NCBI RefSeq assembly: GCF_014224355.1
Contig: NZ_VNWP01000013.1
Span: 20,175 to 84,174, forward strand
Reading direction: 5' to 3'
DNA from: Synechococcus sp. BSA11S
Lineage (GTDB): Bacteria; Cyanobacteriota; Cyanobacteriia; PCC-6307; Cyanobiaceae
Length of the DNA stretch: 64,000 nucleotides
Both the position numbers and the translations under genes were made by a program. The notes under the pieces were generated by a model. It had not been told where the DNA came from. It saw nothing but the letters and a program-made list of their open reading frames with translations, and did no database searches. This document shows, in pieces, positions 55,767 through 63,849 of the stretch (position 1 is the first letter of the stretch; the number at the start of each line of letters is the position of its first letter).

Positions 55767-56867
55767 TCACCAAGGATCGGAGAAACGCTCCTCGTTGCTG
55801 CGGGGGCGTGGCGGCGGTGACTCCCGGACTTCCTCTTCAGGCTCCGGGGCCCCGCGGTAGGGCTCGGGCTCCACATCGAGCGGCTGGCGTTGATCCCGGC
55901 TGGAGCTCAGCGGTGCCTGGCGGGGCTGAAGGGGCAAGGGACGGCGCTCGGCCGGGGGCTCCTCGTCGCGATAGGTGTCGGGCTGGTAGCGGGAGGGTTC
56001 CCGACCGCCTGCCCCACTGCTGCGCCGCTCGCGTCCGCGCGGCTCGTCGTCGAAGTCGTCCTCGTCGAGGTAGCGGCGTTGGCGCAGGGGTTCCTGCCGC
56101 CGGCGCTCCAGCTCCACATACTCCAGTTCCTCCTGCTCCTCCACCTGCACGGCGCGGCTGGAGGCGGGCTGGATGCGGCGTTGCTCCTGCACACCGGGTT
56201 GCCCCGACGCCAGCTGGTTCTCCACGGGAACCATGGTCTGGCGGAAGCGTTCCCGCTCCTCCTGTTCCCAGCTGGGGCCACCGATGCCCAGTTTCTCGAG
56301 CAGGCCGCTGCCCAGTTGCTTGAGTTTTTCTTCGGCGCCCTCGTAGACGATGATCCGATCGGAGCCGCTGCTCACGATCTCCTCGACGCTCAGTTCCCAG
56401 GTGCTCAGCACCCCTTCGCCGAGCAGGGGAACACCGAGGGCTCCCAGGACCAGGGTGGTCAGCTCGCCGGTTTCGATGTCGAAGCTGAAGCCCAGCACCC
56501 GGCCCAGTTGCTCACCCGACTCGCTGATCACCTGGCAGTTGATCACCTGGCTGTAGCGGTCGGGATTGAAGCCCTCCGCCAGGGAATCAGCCGAATCCAC
56601 CAGCACCACATCACCCACCTGGCGGATCCGATCCAGCGGCATCCAGCGGGGCAGCCCCGGCAGAAAACGGGTGAGGGGGTTGTCGCGCAGGCCGAGCGCC
56701 ACCACCTCACGGCGGTCGATGTCGACCACCACCTCGCCCACGACCCCCAGGCGGCGGCCGGTGTCGCGGGTGATCACCTGGGTGCCCATCAGCTCCGAGC
56801 GCAGCCAGAGCCTGTCGCTGGGGGTGGCGCCGGAAGGGTCGGAGGTCGGAGGGAAAGAAGAGGTCAA
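55767..56867 (-). CDS. PRC-barrel domain protein with long disordered tail
   Basis: 366 residues. Two PRC-barrel repeats occupy residues ~20-95 (LWLRSELMGTQVITRDTGRR, VVVDIDRREVVALGLRDN) and ~105-180 (INCQVISESGEQLGRVLGFS, DIETGELTTLVLGALG). From ~190 the chain is Glu/Arg/Pro-rich, containing DEDDFDDEPRGRERR and ending RSNEERFSDPW. PRC barrels often mediate protein-protein contacts. It follows smc by 65 bases on the same strand and may be cotranscribed with it. Confidence 0.82.
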   Translation of the reverse strand: MTSSFPPTSDPSGATPSDRLWLRSELMGTQVITRDTGRRLGVVGEVVVDIDRREVVALGLRDNPLTRFLPGLPRWMPLDRIRQVGDVVLVDSADSLAEGFNPDRYSQVINCQVISESGEQLGRVLGFSFDIETGELTTLVLGALGVPLLGEGVLSTWELSVEEIVSSGSDRIIVYEGAEEKLKQLGSGLLEKLGIGGPSWEQEERERFRQTMVPVENQLASGQPGVQEQRRIQPASSRAVQVEEQEELEYVELERRRQEPLRQRRYLDEDDFDDEPRGRERRSSGAGGREPSRYQPDTYRDEEPPAERRPLPLQPRQAPLSSSRDQRQPLDVEPEPYRGAPEPEEEVRESPPPRPRSNEERFSDPW

Positions 56868-56932
56868 AGGCCAGATCCCGGGGGGGCTTCGGCGAGTGGA
56901 GCGGTCGTGTCATTGTGACCCACCGCACCGAT

Positions 56933-59900
56933 TCAGGCGGCGGTGGGCAAACCGACCACCTGGGTGTGGGCGCCCCGGGCCTGGGTCACCCCCACCGTGC
57001 GTGTGGCGGCAGCGATCATCGGCCGGCGGTGGCTGACCACCAGGAACTGGGCCTGATCAGCCTGACTGGCGATCAGGGCGGCCAGTCGCTCCACATTCAC
57101 CCCATCGAGAAAGCTGTCGACTTCATCCAGGGCATAGAAGGGTGAGGGACGGAAGCGCTGCAGGGCGAACAGGAAGCTCAGGGCCGTCAGTGATTTCTCG
57201 CCGCCCGACATCGAGGCCAGCCGGCGCACGGTCTTGCCCTTGGGGTGTGCCACCAGGGTGAGACCCCCCTCAAGGGGCTGGCTCTCGTTCTCCAGCTGCA
57301 GATGGCCTTCGCCGTCGGAGAGCCCGGCGAAGATTGTTCTGAAGTGGCCATCCACGGCGTGGAAGGCCTCCAGAAAGGCCTCCTGGCGCAGGGTGGCCAC
57401 GGTTTCGATCCGCAGCAGCAGCTCCTCCCGCTCGCTGGAGAGCACCTCCAGCCGGCCGGCCAGTTCGGCGAGGCGCTGCTCCAGCTGCTCCAGTTCCTCC
57501 AGGGCCAGCATGTTCACCGGCTCCAGGGCCTCCATGCGCTGCTGCAGACGCTGCAATTCCTGCTGCAGCGCATCCAGGCCGGCTGAGCGCACCTCCTCGG
57601 AGATCTCGGGCAGGGGATCGGGCAGGGCCCTGCCCATGGCCTCCAGCCTCAGGGCCAGAGCCCGTTCCTGTTCGGTAAGCGCCAGACGCTCCTCCCCCAG
57701 CCGTTGCAGCTCCCAGTGGCGTTGCTGCACGGCCTGCCGTTGCTGGGCCACCTGGGCTTCGGCGGCATCGCGGGCGCGACGCCGTTCGCCGAAGCGCTCC
57801 TGCAACTGCTGCTGCTGCCCTTCCAGCTCCGCCCGTCGCTCCTGGCCCTGGCGTTCCTGCTCCCGGCGCAGGTTGTGCTCCTCGGCCAGGCTGGCCACGG
57901 CCTGCTGCAGCCGCTTTTCCTCCAGGGCGAGGGCCTCGAGCTGATCCCCCAGGCGGGTGAGGCTCAGGCTGCGTTCCCGCTGGGCGAGCAGCAGGTTGTC
58001 CCGGTGCTGGCGGGCGGCCGCCAGCTGCTGGTCGGCCGTCTCCAGATCCTGCTGCAGGCCCTGCCAGCGGGAGCTGTCACCCGACGCCTGGGCTTCGGCC
58101 TCGGCCTGCTCCAGCACCGCCACGTCCTGCAGCAGGGGGGCCAGCTCGTGCTCCAGCTGCTGGCTGCGCTCACGGCCGCTCTCCAGGCTGGCCCGGGTGT
58201 GGCTGCGCCGTTGCTGGAGCTGCTCCAGCCGTTGCAGCTGAGGCCCCAGGGCCCGCTCTGCCGCCGCCAGCTCCGCCTTGAGGCCAGCCTGCCGCTGTCG
58301 GTCCTCCTGAAGCGCCGGGCGCAGCTGCTCCAGCTGCCGGCCCAGATCAGCCTCGCGGCGACGGCAGACCACCAGGCTCTCCCCGAGCTCCAGCAGACGG
58401 CGCCGGTGGGGCTCCGCTTCGTCCTGCTCGCCCGCCCGTCCGAAGCTGAGCTGTCCGGAGCGCTGCTGAAGGCTGCCGCCGGTCATGGCTCCGCTGCGCT
58501 CCAGCAGTTCTCCCTCCAGGGTCACTGCGCGGCAGCGGCCCAGCTCGCGGCGGGCGCTGGCGAGGTCCTGGAACACCAGGGTGTCGCCGAAGACGTGGCG
58601 GAACACCTCCCGGTAGACGGGCTCGAAGCGCAGCAGGTCGACGGCCCGGCCCACCAGTCCGTCACCGCCGGTGCGTCCACCCCCGCCTCCCCGCTCCAGG
58701 GCAGCACTGCCGGCGCTGCCGCCGCCCCGGATCTTGTTGAGCGGCAGGAAGGTGAGGCGACCGGCGCGGCGGCTCTTGAGCAGCTCGATCGCCTGGGAGG
58801 CGATGCGGTCGTCATCGACCACCACCTGGGCCAGCCGGCCGCCCGCGGCCACCTCCAGGGCCAGCCGATAGCGTTCCTCCACCTCGGCCAGCTGGGCCAC
58901 GGGGCCGTGCAGACCACCGAGGCCTGATTCCAGCAGCAGCCGGAGGGCGCCGGTGCCACGGCTTTCCTGGAGGGTGTCGCGGCGGCTTTCGATCCGGGCG
59001 ATCTCGCGCTCCAGCTGGGTCTGCTCCTGCTCCAGGCGGGTGCGGGTGCGCTGCTGCAGGGCCAGTGCTTCGGCCAGCTCCTGGGCCTGGCGTTGTCGCT
59101 CCTCCACCAGCTTCTGCAGGGTCTCGCCCTCGGTCACCAGCTCCTGCAGGTGCCGCTGCTGGTCCTGGTCGGCGTTGCCACCGCTCGCCAGTTCCCCCTC
59201 GAGTTCCAGCAGGCGCTCCTCGGCCTGCCTGAGCCTCTCGGTGAGCTGCTGCTGTTCCGCCAGCAGGGGTGCCACCGCCTGCTGCAGGTCATGCCGCCGC
59301 TGGCTCCGCTGCTTCTGCTCCTCCAGCCAGGTGCCGGAGCGGCCTGCCACCTCCCCCAGCCGCCGGCGGGAGAGTTCCACGGCGCCTTCGGCGCTGAGGC
59401 AGGCCTGCTCCGCCGCCGCCAGGGCGCCGCTGTGCTGCTCGTCGGCACTGAGAGCAAGGCGCTGGCGCTGCAGTTCGGCGTTCTGGCGTTGAAGGTCCTG
59501 GCGCTGGCCCTGCAGCGTCTCGGCCTGCTGCTGCTGCCGTTCCGCCTGGCGTTGCAGCTCGCGGGCGCTGGTCTCCAGGCCGGCCAGCTCCGCCTGGACC
59601 ACCAGCAGGCTGTCTTCTCCGAGGGCCTTGACCTCCGCCTGGAGGAGGGCCAGCCCGCTGCTGGCCTGCTCCAGAGTGTCCTGGGCGGCGGCGAGCCCCG
59701 TGCGATCACTCTGTTCCTGCGCCTCAAGAGCCGTCTGGCGCTGCCGCAGGGCATCCAGCTGGCAGCCAGCCTGTTCATGGGCCAGCACCTGCTCCTGCAG
59801 GCGGCCGAGCTGCTGGCGCTGGCGCAGGTCCTGATAGGTGCGCGCCTTGGCACAGTCGCGCTCCAGCCTCTGGCGGGCCCCCAGCAGCTCCTGCTCAACG

Positions 59901-60541
59901 ATCCGGCAGCGTTCCTGGCGTTCCTGCACCTCGTCGAGCTTGGCGCGGGTCTGCTCGATGCGGGAATCGAACAGGGCGACCCCGGCCAGTTCATCGATCA
60001 GGCCACGGCGGTCGCGGGCGCTCATCGAGACGATCCGGGTCACATCCCCCTGCATCACCACGTTGCTGCCCTCGGGATCCACCCGCAGGCGGCGCAGCTG
60101 GGTCTGGAGCTGCTGAAGGTTGCAGGGAACGCCGTCGGAGCTGTAGCTGCTGCTGTAGGTGCCGCCGGGGGCCAGCCGCAGCCGCCGGCTCACGGTCCAT
60201 TCCTTCTGCCCCGGCTGGATCCAGGGCCCCTCCGCCGGGGCCTCGAGGCCCGCTTCGGCCGGATCGGGCTGCCAGTCGCTGAGATCGAAACGCACGCTGA
60301 CCACCGTTTCGGCAGCCTTGCCCTGGCGCACCGTGGCGCTGTTGATCAGGTCGGGCAGGCGTTCGGCCCGCATGCCGCGGCTGCTGGCCAGGCCCAGGCA
60401 GAACAGCACAGCATCAAGAATGTTGCTCTTGCCCGAGCCGTTCGGGCCGGTGATCACGGTGAACGATGGCTCCAGCCGGATGGCCATCGCTCCGCCGAAC
60501 GACTTGAACTGAGCGAGTTCGACCTGATTGATGTAAACCAA
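56933..60541 (-). CDS. smc: Chromosome segregation protein SMC
   Basis: 1202-residue condensin ATPase. Start TTG 60541 gives VYINQVELAQFKSFGGAM, the family start. Walker A FTVITGPNGSGKSNILDAV; long coiled coil; hinge near residues 500-640 (GLGGLHGPVAQLAEVEERYR, VVDDDRIASQAIELL); second coiled coil; signature LASMSGGEKSLTALSF; Walker B FYALDEVDSFLDGVNVERLA. The ScpA and ScpB partners are not in the window. Divergent from the DUF883-like cluster. Confidence 0.96.
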   Translation of the reverse strand: MVYINQVELAQFKSFGGAMAIRLEPSFTVITGPNGSGKSNILDAVLFCLGLASSRGMRAERLPDLINSATVRQGKAAETVVSVRFDLSDWQPDPAEAGLEAPAEGPWIQPGQKEWTVSRRLRLAPGGTYSSSYSSDGVPCNLQQLQTQLRRLRVDPEGSNVVMQGDVTRIVSMSARDRRGLIDELAGVALFDSRIEQTRAKLDEVQERQERCRIVEQELLGARQRLERDCAKARTYQDLRQRQQLGRLQEQVLAHEQAGCQLDALRQRQTALEAQEQSDRTGLAAAQDTLEQASSGLALLQAEVKALGEDSLLVVQAELAGLETSARELQRQAERQQQQAETLQGQRQDLQRQNAELQRQRLALSADEQHSGALAAAEQACLSAEGAVELSRRRLGEVAGRSGTWLEEQKQRSQRRHDLQQAVAPLLAEQQQLTERLRQAEERLLELEGELASGGNADQDQQRHLQELVTEGETLQKLVEERQRQAQELAEALALQQRTRTRLEQEQTQLEREIARIESRRDTLQESRGTGALRLLLESGLGGLHGPVAQLAEVEERYRLALEVAAGGRLAQVVVDDDRIASQAIELLKSRRAGRLTFLPLNKIRGGGSAGSAALERGGGGGRTGGDGLVGRAVDLLRFEPVYREVFRHVFGDTLVFQDLASARRELGRCRAVTLEGELLERSGAMTGGSLQQRSGQLSFGRAGEQDEAEPHRRRLLELGESLVVCRRREADLGRQLEQLRPALQEDRQRQAGLKAELAAAERALGPQLQRLEQLQQRRSHTRASLESGRERSQQLEHELAPLLQDVAVLEQAEAEAQASGDSSRWQGLQQDLETADQQLAAARQHRDNLLLAQRERSLSLTRLGDQLEALALEEKRLQQAVASLAEEHNLRREQERQGQERRAELEGQQQQLQERFGERRRARDAAEAQVAQQRQAVQQRHWELQRLGEERLALTEQERALALRLEAMGRALPDPLPEISEEVRSAGLDALQQELQRLQQRMEALEPVNMLALEELEQLEQRLAELAGRLEVLSSEREELLLRIETVATLRQEAFLEAFHAVDGHFRTIFAGLSDGEGHLQLENESQPLEGGLTLVAHPKGKTVRRLASMSGGEKSLTALSFLFALQRFRPSPFYALDEVDSFLDGVNVERLAALIASQADQAQFLVVSHRRPMIAAATRTVGVTQARGAHTQVVGLPTAA

Positions 60542-60629
60542 CAGGCCCGCGTGCAGTGCTGAGCACCCGCAACCTAGCGGAACTGCTGCCGATCTCAAGC
60601 CCCTCCTTATCGTGAAGGGCAGAGACCCT

Positions 60630-61061
60630 ATGCATCGTCAGCCCATGGAACCGGAAACCACCACCGTCAGTCGTGATCGCTTCCGTGAACGCTTCGACGC
60701 CCTGCTGCCCACCATCCAGCGCGAGTGGCCGCAGGTGGCCCGCGAAACCCTGGAGGCCACCCGCGGCAACCTGGATGAGATGGTCTCGGTGATTGCCGAG
60801 CAGACCGGGCGCACCGCCAGTGGCGTGCAGGACCAACTGCTTGATCTGGTCCATGTGGCCGGCGATCGCACCCGCGACCTGGTGGATCGCATCGGTCCGC
60901 TGGAGGAGCAGCTGGAGCATCTTCTCGATGAACTCAACAGCAGCCTGCGGCCCCGGATCGAGAAACCCGTGCGTGACCGTCCTCTGCTGGCGGTCGGAGT
61001 GGCTGCTGCGGTGGGGCTGATCGCCGGGCTGCTGCTGGCTCCCGGTCGGCGCTCCTCATGA
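60630..61061 (+). CDS. DUF883/YqjD-like membrane-anchored protein
   Basis: 143 residues, mostly one long charged helix (RFRERFDALLPTIQREWPQV, LDEMVSVIAEQTGRTASGVQ, LEEQLEHLLDELNSSLRPRI) with a C-terminal hydrophobic anchor (LLAVGVAAAVGLIAGLLLAP) ending in basic GRRSS, the layout of ElaB/YqjD/DUF883 proteins. Those associate with ribosomes in E. coli. ATG 60630 is used; ATG 60645 is possible. First gene of a three-gene overlapping operon. Confidence 0.7.
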   Translation: MHRQPMEPETTTVSRDRFRERFDALLPTIQREWPQVARETLEATRGNLDEMVSVIAEQTGRTASGVQDQLLDLVHVAGDRTRDLVDRIGPLEEQLEHLLDELNSSLRPRIEKPVRDRPLLAVGVAAAVGLIAGLLLAPGRRSS

Positions 61062-61471
61062 GTTCGGCCGACGACGAGCGCCGGGGCCGACGCTCCGGCG
61101 GCGCTGGGATGGGGCGGGTGGCAGCGGGCCGCGTCACCGCCCTGGTGACGTCGGTGATGGACCTGCACGTGCGCATCGCTCTGCAGGAGGTGGACCAGGA
61201 GAAGCGACGGCTGATCAGCGGTGGCGTGCTGCTGGCGACCGGCGGCACCCTGATGCTGCTGGCCTCGGTGGCCGGCCACGTCGCCCTGGTGTTGTGGCTG
61301 CACCAGAGCTTCGGCTGGGAATGGCTCCAGGCCGTGCTGCTGCTTTTGGTGGGGGATCTGGTGCTCGCAGGTGTGCTGCTGCGCATCGGTGGCCAGCTGA
61401 TCAGCGGGCCCTACCTGCCCCAGACCACGGCTGGGCTGAGCAAGACCACCCGCGCCCTGCTGGGCCGATGA
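61058..61471 (+). CDS. Phage-holin-like (DUF1469/Holin-X) membrane protein
   Basis: 137 residues. A basic N-terminus, an amphipathic stretch (DLHVRIALQEVDQEKRRLIS), then two hydrophobic segments (GVLLATGGTLMLLASVAGHV; LQAVLLLLVGDLVLAGVLL). The YqjE/Holin-X family often sits next to YqjD-like genes, as here, so a shared membrane role is likely rather than lysis. ATGA overlap with the upstream gene. Confidence 0.75.
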   Translation: MSSADDERRGRRSGGAGMGRVAAGRVTALVTSVMDLHVRIALQEVDQEKRRLISGGVLLATGGTLMLLASVAGHVALVLWLHQSFGWEWLQAVLLLLVGDLVLAGVLLRIGGQLISGPYLPQTTAGLSKTTRALLGR

Positions 61472-62100
61472 GCCCGAAGCCGTTCCCCAGATCCAGCCAC
61501 GGCGGTGAGGGGAGCCTCGGAACCGAGCCTGGCTCCCAGAGCCCGTCGCCGCCGGATCAGCACGACCCAACCCAGCGGGAGTCGCCCGAGCTGCGCCGCC
61601 AGGACGTGCTGCTCACTGAGCTCTGGTGCCAGATGCTGATCGATTGCCACGATCTGGCCGAGGCACTGCCCGAGGGCCTGCCCTCTGAGCCGGTGCCCAG
61701 CCGGATCTGGAGCAGCCTGCGCCGGGAGTCGGTGCCCAGCGCCACCAGCCTGGGGCGGTTGTCACCGGAAATCCGCGCTGAACTGCGCCTGCAGACCGGC
61801 TGCGCCTGCGGCTTCTACCACCTGCAGCAGATCGGCTACACCGATGTCTGTGAGCGGGCCAACCAACTGCAGGCCGCCGGGGATGAGGGCTCCTACCTGG
61901 GCGGCTGTCTGCTGCTGCTGCTTTCGCTGGTGCTGAGCCTGCCCCCCAGCGAAACGATGGTGGAGCAGCTCAGCCAGCACTACAGCAACGCCGAAGCCGA
62001 TCTGGAGCGCAGCGAGCAGTTTCTCTTCGAGCTGATGCTCTCGCTGCTGGCCCGGCACACCCAGGAGCTGCTCCAGGTCACGGCTGAGCCGGAGCCATGA
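61468..62100 (+). CDS. Hypothetical protein
   Basis: 210 residues; the first 35 are Ser/Pro-rich and probably disordered, the rest helical (ELRRQDVLLTELWCQMLIDC, LQLQTGCACGFYHLQ-like region, CLLLLLSLVLSLPPSETMVE, SEQFLFELMLSLLARHTQEL). Three or four Cys occur near residues 50-115. No family recognised; it is the third gene of the operon (ATGA overlap at 61468) and convergent with the RlmL-type gene. Confidence 0.6.
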   Translation: MSPKPFPRSSHGGEGSLGTEPGSQSPSPPDQHDPTQRESPELRRQDVLLTELWCQMLIDCHDLAEALPEGLPSEPVPSRIWSSLRRESVPSATSLGRLSPEIRAELRLQTGCACGFYHLQQIGYTDVCERANQLQAAGDEGSYLGGCLLLLLSLVLSLPPSETMVEQLSQHYSNAEADLERSEQFLFELMLSLLARHTQELLQVTAEPEP

Positions 62101-62127
62101 CGGCCGCGGCCCCGCGGCAGCAGCGCC

Positions 62128-63345
62128 TCAGCGGATCTCGTAATGCAGCCAGCGGCAGTCGATGCCGCCGTTGCTGATCGGAATCCGCCGCCTGGATTTC
62201 ATGCGCAGGGCGCCGGTGAGCTCCGGGTTGCCGCTGAGCAGCCACAGGCTCCAGCCGGAGCAGCGTTGCTTGAGCATCACGCCGAGGTCGGCGTAGAGGG
62301 CCTCGAGATTGTCTTCGCCACCGAGCCGGGCGCCGTAGGGGGGATTGCAGACGATCACTCCCGGCCCGCTCGGCGGCTGGAAGTCACGGCAGTCTCCCTG
62401 TTGCAGCTGGACGTGGTCGCCGACGCCGGCGCTGACGGCGTTGGCGCGGGCCTGCTCGAGCACGTCGGCGTTGTGCTCCAGGCCCACGATCGGCGCCAGC
62501 GGCGGGGGCGCCTCCGCCAGCCCCTGGGCGGCCTTCACCTCCTGCGCCCAGAGGGCGGCCTTGAAATCGGGCCAGTGGCCCAGCAGCTGGGGCCGCGGTT
62601 GGTTGCCGGCGGGATCAAGGCCCGGGGCACGGCCGAGCTGGCGGCAGGCGGCCTCGATCAACAGCGTTCCGGAACCACAGAGGGGATCGGCCAGAGGCAC
62701 CGAGCCATCCCAGCCCGTGAGGGCGATCAGGCCACTGGCCAGGTTTTCCTTCAAGGGCGCCAGGCCCACGGCGGCCCTCCAGCCGCGGCGGTGCAGGCTG
62801 CCGCCGGCCCCATCCACGCTCAGCACCCCCATCCCGCCGCGCCCTCCCGGCGCACGGCCGAGGTGCAGGTGCAGGCAGAGATCGGGATCGTCGCGATCAA
62901 TCGAGGAGCGCTCGCCCCAGCGTTGCCGCTGCCCATCCACCAGGGCATTTTTCACCTGCAGCGCCGTGAAGTGGCTGTGGGCCAGCCCCGGCAGGCTGCC
63001 ACTCACATCCACCCGGAAGCTGCGACTCGGCGGCAGCCACTGATCCCAGTCGGCGGCGCCGGCCACGGCGTCGTGGAGCTGGCGGGGGCCATCACAGCTG
63101 AAACGGGCCAGTTCCCGCAGGATCCGGAACGGAAGGCGGGCCTGCAGCTGCAGGCGATAGAAGCCCTTCAGGTCGGTGCGGAACGCCACCGCCCGCCGCA
63201 GCACCTGCACCGACTCGGCGCCCAGGCTCGTGAGCTCAGCGGCGCCCGCCTCCTCCAGCCCCGGGGGCAGCACAGCCACGCCGGCCAGCGGCCCGCCCAT
63301 GGATCGGCTCATCTTGGCTTGGCTCTGGCGCTTGGGTTCGGTCAT
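62128..63345 (-). CDS. THUMP-domain RNA methyltransferase (RlmL/YcbY N-half type)
   Basis: 405 residues. An N-terminal ferredoxin-like/THUMP region (~residues 15-160, VLPPGLEEAGAAELTSLGAE and FTALQVKNALVDGQRQRWGE) precedes a Rossmann methyltransferase with ADPLCGSGTLLIEAACRQ, VGLEHNADVLEQARANA and catalytic VIVCNPPYGARLG. The NPPY motif indicates N-methylation of guanine, likely 23S rRNA G2445-type. It lacks the second RlmK half of E. coli RlmKL. ATG 63345 preferred. Divergent from ssrA. Confidence 0.88.
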   Translation of the reverse strand: MTEPKRQSQAKMSRSMGGPLAGVAVLPPGLEEAGAAELTSLGAESVQVLRRAVAFRTDLKGFYRLQLQARLPFRILRELARFSCDGPRQLHDAVAGAADWDQWLPPSRSFRVDVSGSLPGLAHSHFTALQVKNALVDGQRQRWGERSSIDRDDPDLCLHLHLGRAPGGRGGMGVLSVDGAGGSLHRRGWRAAVGLAPLKENLASGLIALTGWDGSVPLADPLCGSGTLLIEAACRQLGRAPGLDPAGNQPRPQLLGHWPDFKAALWAQEVKAAQGLAEAPPPLAPIVGLEHNADVLEQARANAVSAGVGDHVQLQQGDCRDFQPPSGPGVIVCNPPYGARLGGEDNLEALYADLGVMLKQRCSGWSLWLLSGNPELTGALRMKSRRRIPISNGGIDCRWLHYEIR

Positions 63346-63395
63346 GCCCACCCTGCCGGGCGGCATGGGGACGCGCTTGTGCTGCCACAATGACA

Positions 63396-63655
63396 AGGTC
63401 AGTCTTCGGACTGACTAGGTGGCTCACACCAGTGCTTCGGACAGCGGTTCGATTCCGCTCAGCTCCATTTCACCCCGCTGCGGCGGCGGTTTCCCGGGGC
63501 TGCAATGGTTTCGACGGGGTATGAGGAGGGTGACTGAAGCCTGCTCGGTAAGAGCAAACCCGTAACAGCGAACAACATCGTTCGTTTCTCCCGTCAGCCC
63601 GCCCCTGTGGCCGCCTGACTCCTATAGGGAGATGGGGTAGGTCAGCCTTATCACC
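63396..63655 (+). ncRNA. ssrA: Circularly permuted two-piece tmRNA
   Basis: The tRNA-like half comes first. The acceptor piece (~63396-63467) begins with hairpin GTCAGTC-TTCG-GACTGAC, has T-arm AGCGG-TTCGATT-CCGCT and ends CAGCTCC plus discriminator A. After a short spacer the coding piece starts at 63496 with GGGGCTG, which pairs with CAGCTCC (one G-T wobble). Its tag frame, resumed at GCG 63568, is ANNIVRFSRQPAPVAA with stop TGA at 63616-63618, close to Synechococcus/Prochlorococcus tags. A closing helix pairs CTGAC 63615-63619 with GTCAG 63641-63645. Piece ends are inferred. Confidence 0.93.
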
Positions 63656-63667
63656 CAAATGACCCAT

Positions 63668-63691
63668 GGGGCCTGGAAGGGCCCCTCTTTC
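63668..63691 (+). terminator. Terminator of ssrA
   Basis: 6-bp perfect GC stem GGGGCC / GGCCCC with a six-base loop, followed by T-rich TCTTT and more T further on. It lies about 20 bases after the tmRNA coding piece. Confidence 0.75.
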
Positions 63692-63740
63692 ATTGTTGGG
63701 ACTGGCATCTGCGTGGTCGCCCAGCTGCACTCTTGGCGCG

Positions 63741-63762
63741 CTTGCTGACATCTTGCTGACAT
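63741..63762. repeat. Perfect 11-bp tandem repeat
   Basis: CTTGCTGACAT occurs twice without spacing, with a related CTGCTGACAA about 20 bases on. It lies in the 160-base non-coding stretch after the ssrA terminator. Function unknown; it could be a recombinase or regulator site, or chance. Confidence 0.7.
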
Positions 63763-63849
63763 CAGGCCCCGAGGCTGGGCTGCTGACAACAGCGAGGTCA
63801 CGGCCGTTCGGTTGGCTGAAGCCAGCAACCGGATCGTTCGCTGGTAACC

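Noticed and set aside
59093..60562. 489-residue plus-strand open frame opposite smc
   Set aside because: Antisense to the coiled-coil coding strand, producing Leu/Gln runs; smc is clearly the true gene.
61058..61471. Holin-like protein as a sign of a prophage
   Set aside because: It sits beside a YqjD-like gene in a core-composition operon with no phage genes nearby; the YqjE/Holin-X assignment explains it.
63470..63828. Minus-strand open frames across ssrA
   Set aside because: They overlap the tmRNA coding piece and its terminator; no codon or family support.
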